Positions 22,604-25,710 of a DNA stretch of 25,710 nt are shown piece by piece. Position numbers and translations under genes: made by a program. The DNA is from Gnetum montanum (Eukaryota > Streptophyta > Gnetopsida > Gnetales > Gnetaceae). The notes beneath the pieces were generated by a model. That model saw only the letters and a program-made list of their open reading frames with translations. It did not search any database and was not told the origin of the DNA. The number at the start of each line of letters is the position of its first letter. Within the stretch, counting starts at the first letter, position 1. The stretch lies in NCBI GenBank assembly GCA_015680685.1, contig MNCI01003589.1, forward strand, positions 15,132 through 40,841, written 5' to 3'.

Positions 22604-23130
22604 TTTTCAAATAGTAATGTACCAATTTTTCAAATATTCTATAGGGGCTTTTTAAAGTCCTTTTTACATTTACAAAAATATTAATGAATTCACGTTGAGG
22701 TCCAATGAACTTGTTCCAAACCAGCTAAAACTTTTTTTTAAAAACATAGCGGCTCGGTTGGAGACCGCCTCAGTTGTTCTGTAGGGGAAAGTTTTAAATA
22801 ACATTTCAATTTTAATCTTTTTGCAAACCGCTGACGTAAGCAAGCACCTGAGTAATAACTAATTATTGTCACCATTCAAATCTCCGACAACAATATTGGA
22901 GGAGGAGAATAATAATAAATATAACCATCATATTCTGGGCGATTGTTGCTTGATTCCATGCATTTACCTTTTAGAGATTTTGAGAATATTGGAGAATAAT
23001 AATAATAATATTCCCATTATTTTCTTTGTGCGCCCTTGTTTCTTTATTCCATCCACGAATGGTTTAGGTTACAGAAGGTTTCGTTAACGATATTTGTATG
23101 GTGCTGCGCCCACTTCTCAAGAAGCTTTAG

Positions 23131-23173
23131 TATGGAATCCTTACTTTACCTTAATATGGAATCCTTACTTTAC
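23131..23173 (+). repeat. Short tandem repeat, 24-bp period
   Basis: TATGGAATCCTTACTTTAC occurs at 23131-23149 and 23155-23173. AAGCTTTAG(A/T)ATGGAA-type blocks flank it on both sides. Confidence 0.7.
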
Positions 23174-23825
23174 ATTATGAAGCTTTAGAATGGAAGCTTT
23201 AGTTGTGATTTTTATTGTCAACATGAAAAATAATTTTTTGTAAATCAATTTTAAGCGTTCATTAATTTGAAAGAGAAAAAAATTCATGAAAATAATATAT
23301 ACATATTATAAATATATAGCTAAAACTGAAAATTTTTACTTGCTTTTATGAAAACATTTTAAACCTGTGGGATAATTTCATAATTCTTTGTACCTATTTT
23401 TTAAAATTTATAACTTAATGCTATCAAGTAAAATCAATCCTATCACCTGACACCAAGACTATTACCATTAAGGTATAGATTACCAAACTGGAACTCTTTC
23501 CATAAACCTACGTTACAATCACCCTAAATATAATAATAGCAAAAGGAGAAACACGAAATCCATCAAAATCAATTTCATTAAAATTAAGAAGCAGGAGCTG
23601 GTAATCACGTAAAGCAGTTAAACTAAACAAGCATCTGCAGCACAAAAATTAATTTTCATTCAATTGCTTATGGGATTGCTTATGACGAATGACCTTGGAT
23701 TCCTGCTAACCTCTTTACCAAAATAAATAAATATTATGCATTTTAAAGAACTGCAGAGGTACAACCCAAATTCATGGAAAAAACACAGCTGCCCCTCCCT
23801 CAGTAAGGTGGAAAATGTAATCTCC

Positions 23826-23840
23826 AGAAACATCCAGATC
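23826..23840 (+). promoter_or_regulatory. Eroded heat shock element upstream of the GST pseudogene
   Basis: AGAAACATCCAGATC aligns base for base with the perfect element of the intact gene, but only the first of three units is kept (TTC is now ATC, and the second GAA is GAT). It is 118 bp before the ATG, and surrounding promoter sequence is homologous. Probably non-functional. Confidence 0.5.
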
Positions 23841-23853
23841 ACTCTCCAGATTT

Positions 23854-23863
23854 TACATAAATA
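23854..23863 (+). promoter_or_regulatory. TATA-like box of the GST pseudogene
   Basis: TACATAAATA, about 80 bp before the ATG. The intact gene has only TTTTTAAGG at the matching place, so here the broken copy has the better TATA-like sequence. Assignment is by position. Confidence 0.35.
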
Positions 23864-23943
23864 GAAGGCTCTTTTGCCACTCTTGAACCACTGATCAAAT
23901 CAGTAATCATCTGAAAAGTTTGCAGTGGCGACGATCAGGAAAA

Positions 23944-24322
<379 letters not shown>

Positions 24323-24478
24323 TAGCAGCACGTAAATTTCTCTGGTTTAATAGTTATTGAGGGTCCATAGATGCAATGAAATTATTACCGTTTGAGTTTT
24401 AAAAATGCAGCCGAATTGAGTGGCTGTCATAAAGTCAAATAAAACTTTGAATTCACAATTATTTTTTTTTCAGTTGGA

Positions 24479-24535
24479 GGTTGTTGGTTCAATTCAGTAT
24501 TGTTTAGGTTATGAGATTTTTATTTTTATTTATAA
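24479..24535 (+). repeat. Fragment of the SINE-like repeat (tail side)
   Basis: GTTGGTTCAATTCAGTATTG and TTTAGGTTATGAGATTTT match the GGTTCAATTTTGGTAATCAA and GTTTAGTTATAAAGTTTT blocks of the copy at 24843-25000. It shows that this stretch is built from pieces of one repeat family. Confidence 0.4.
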
Positions 24536-24580
24536 TTAAATGTTGTCTAGTGCAATTAGATTTGTCATGTTAGCAAGCCA

Positions 24581-24800
24581 AGACTTTTACCATTAAGCTA
24601 ACACCTCATTGTATTAGCTTTGTGGTAAAATATTCTTGTCTAGTAAATCATATCTACCCTAATGTGTAGGTAAGGGTTGTGCCACCAGCCAAAACTCTTA
24701 CCATAAGCTAATACCTCATTGTATTAGCTTTGTGGTAGTACACTATTGTTTAGTAGATCACATTTACTGTAATGTGTAAGTAGGGGTTATGCCACCAACC
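24581..24800 (+). repeat. Tandem pair of 110-bp units with an internal palindrome
   Basis: Unit 1 is 24581-24690 and unit 2 is 24691-24800. Both contain CTCATTGTATTAGCTTTGTG, followed by TTG(T)CTAGTA..TCA, AATGTGTA(G/A)GTA and GCCACCA(G/A)CC. In each, a minus-strand TTAGCTTAATGGTAA-like motif faces a plus-strand TTAGCTTTGTGGTA motif about 12 bp away, so the centre can fold as a hairpin. Both arms resemble a tRNA A-box. Confidence 0.7.
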
Positions 24801-24842
24801 TTGAGGTCTGTTTCATCCATAAAGTATTATATACCATTCTTA

Positions 24843-25000
24843 ACAATAAGGTGTTAACCTAGTAATAAGGCTCTTGGTTTGGAAGCTTCAAGTTATAGGT
24901 TCAATTTTGGTAATCAATGTTTAGTTATAAAGTTTTAATTTGAGTATATATATTAGGGGTATATATTATTTAAAAAATGTTTAGGTTTTGACACCTTGCT
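24843..25000 (+). repeat. SINE-like short repeat (copy B)
   Basis: Begins ACAATAAGGTGTTAACCTAG (A-box-like) and has GGTTCAATTTTGG about 40 bp later (B-box-like: GGTTCRANNCC). The spacing would suit a tRNA-derived SINE head. Then TTTAGTTATAAAGTTTTAAT and a TATATATTAGGGGTATAT tail follow. Shares block order with 20723-20880. Confidence 0.45.
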
Positions 25001-25030
25001 CTATTATGTCCCATTCTTATAATAGTGTGA

Positions 25031-25130
25031 CACTCTTGTCTAGTAGGTCACTTCTACTTTGCTATGTAGGAGCCTTGTAGTGGGCTCGAACACTCTTGTC
25101 TGGTAGGTCACATCTATCATATTGTGTAGG
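25031..25130 (+). repeat. Tandem pair of ~40-bp blocks, 60-bp period
   Basis: CACTCTTGTCTAGTAGGTCA at 25031 and CACTCTTGTCTGGTAGGTCA at 25091, each ending near TGTGTAGG or TATGTAGG. These are two more copies of the core in the 110-bp units at 24581-24800, lacking the palindrome. Confidence 0.6.
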
Positions 25131-25195
25131 TGGGACTCTTGATTTGGAAACTTAGTGGGCAATGTTGAATTATAAAGTTCTATGTGGACTATATA

Positions 25196-25279
25196 TCTTA
25201 GGGTGTATCTATATTTTGAATTATTTCAGGTCCCAACACACTCACATTGACACCCATATTGTGCAAGTATGGGTTGTGT
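25196..25279 (+). repeat. Left arm of an exact 84-bp inverted repeat
   Basis: Identical in reverse complement to 25627-25710, base for base. The right arm begins directly after the N at 25626 and reaches the window end. Confidence 0.9.
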
Positions 25280-25626
25280 TACTAGTCCCATTTTTTGTTT
25301 GCTAAAAAATTCTATAACTTTATTTTGGCCAAGGCCAAGATTGTGGAGCCTAACTACAAATCATAATCCTAAAAAGATAAATTCTATTTCATCCATGAAG
25401 TATTTTGTATTCCATCTTTGTCATGCTAAATTATATTGTCCATAACCTTGTAATCACAATCATGTAACCCTAGATTATATCTTGTACATAACCCTCTATG
25501 TAGACAACAATTCAATGGTAAATAATTTTTTTGATTTTTTTTTTCATATATCATACACTCAATCTTATGATTTTATAATTCCAAATTTATTGGTTTATTG
25601 GTAATATTGTAGCCATAAGAAAAGAN

Positions 25627-25710
25627 ACACAACCCATACTTGCACAATATGGGTGTCAATGTGAGTGTGTTGGGACCTGAAATAATTCAAAATATAGATA
25701 CACCCTAAGA
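25627..25710 (-). repeat. Right arm of the 84-bp inverted repeat, after an N
   Basis: Exact reverse complement of 25196-25279. Since it starts immediately after a single N and is perfect in a region where other repeats are diverged, a contig joined in the wrong orientation is more likely than a natural palindrome. Confidence 0.85.

Larger units (their letters stand above)
20271..23800. other. Intergenic DNA between the two GST copies, no gene recognised
   Basis: About 3.5 kb, AT-rich, with stops in all frames. Contents noted: a SINE-like repeat at 20723-20880, an assembly duplication at 22528-22603, a slightly GC-richer patch at 22740-22860 that includes TGACGTAAG, AAT microsatellite runs near 22905-22920 and 22994-23010, and a short 24-bp-period repeat at 23131-23173. 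The ORF at 22866-23087 is mostly AAT-run-derived Asn and looks accidental. Confidence 0.55.

Noticed and set aside
22866-23087. 73-codon ORF with Asn runs
   Set aside because: The Asn runs come from AAT microsatellites. No homologous family or promoter context.
24460-24476. T-run plus CAG as the exon 2 acceptor of the second GST
   Set aside because: The sequence after it does not encode any tau C-terminal block and matches the SINE-like repeat instead.

Overview
This is plant nuclear DNA, most likely from a conifer or another gymnosperm. The evidence is a two-exon tau-class glutathione S-transferase (GST) gene of conifer-like sequence, an AT-rich background, and dense layers of old retrotransposons with few genes. 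The species cannot be read from the sequence. There are seven single N positions. Five are flanked by near-perfect direct duplications of 37-70 bp, which look like unmerged contig ends, so small-scale structure at those points should not be trusted.

Layout. 1-658: part of a minus-strand LTR that runs off the left edge, with a TATA box and an upstream array of ten GATATC-type palindromes. 668-3700: AT-rich decayed sequence with no gene recognised. 3915-16076: a complete but dead Ty3/gypsy-type element on the plus strand. It has two LTRs (882 bp and about 890 bp after correcting an assembly duplication), perfect 7-bp terminal inverted repeats, a primer-binding site resembling the tRNA-Asp type, gag, protease, reverse transcriptase (RT), RNase H, integrase, and a long extra coiled-coil ORF between integrase and the 3' LTR. 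It sits inside an older coding remnant that reads in one frame across the insertion point. 16241-17700: no gene, with two minisatellite-like repeat clusters.

17893-20139: the one apparently intact gene, a tau-class GST of 225 aa with one 1,569-bp intron. The intron carries remnants of two LINEs in opposite orientations. A perfect three-unit heat shock element lies about 115 bp upstream of the ATG. 20271-23820: intergenic, with a SINE-like repeat. 23944-24256: exon 1 of a paralogous GST, broken by a 2-nt deletion. Its promoter is homologous, but the heat shock element is eroded. Exon 2 is not seen in the next 1.4 kb. That stretch is filled by short repeats with tRNA-like heads and ends in an exact 84-bp inverted copy after an N.

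How the parts relate. The two GST copies come from a local duplication that included at least 120 bp of promoter. One copy stayed intact and the other became a pseudogene. The retroelements form at least three layers: the older interrupted coding remnant, the 12-kb gypsy element inside it, and LINE and SINE-like debris in and around the GST genes. I see no RNA gene, CRISPR array or bacterial-type feature.
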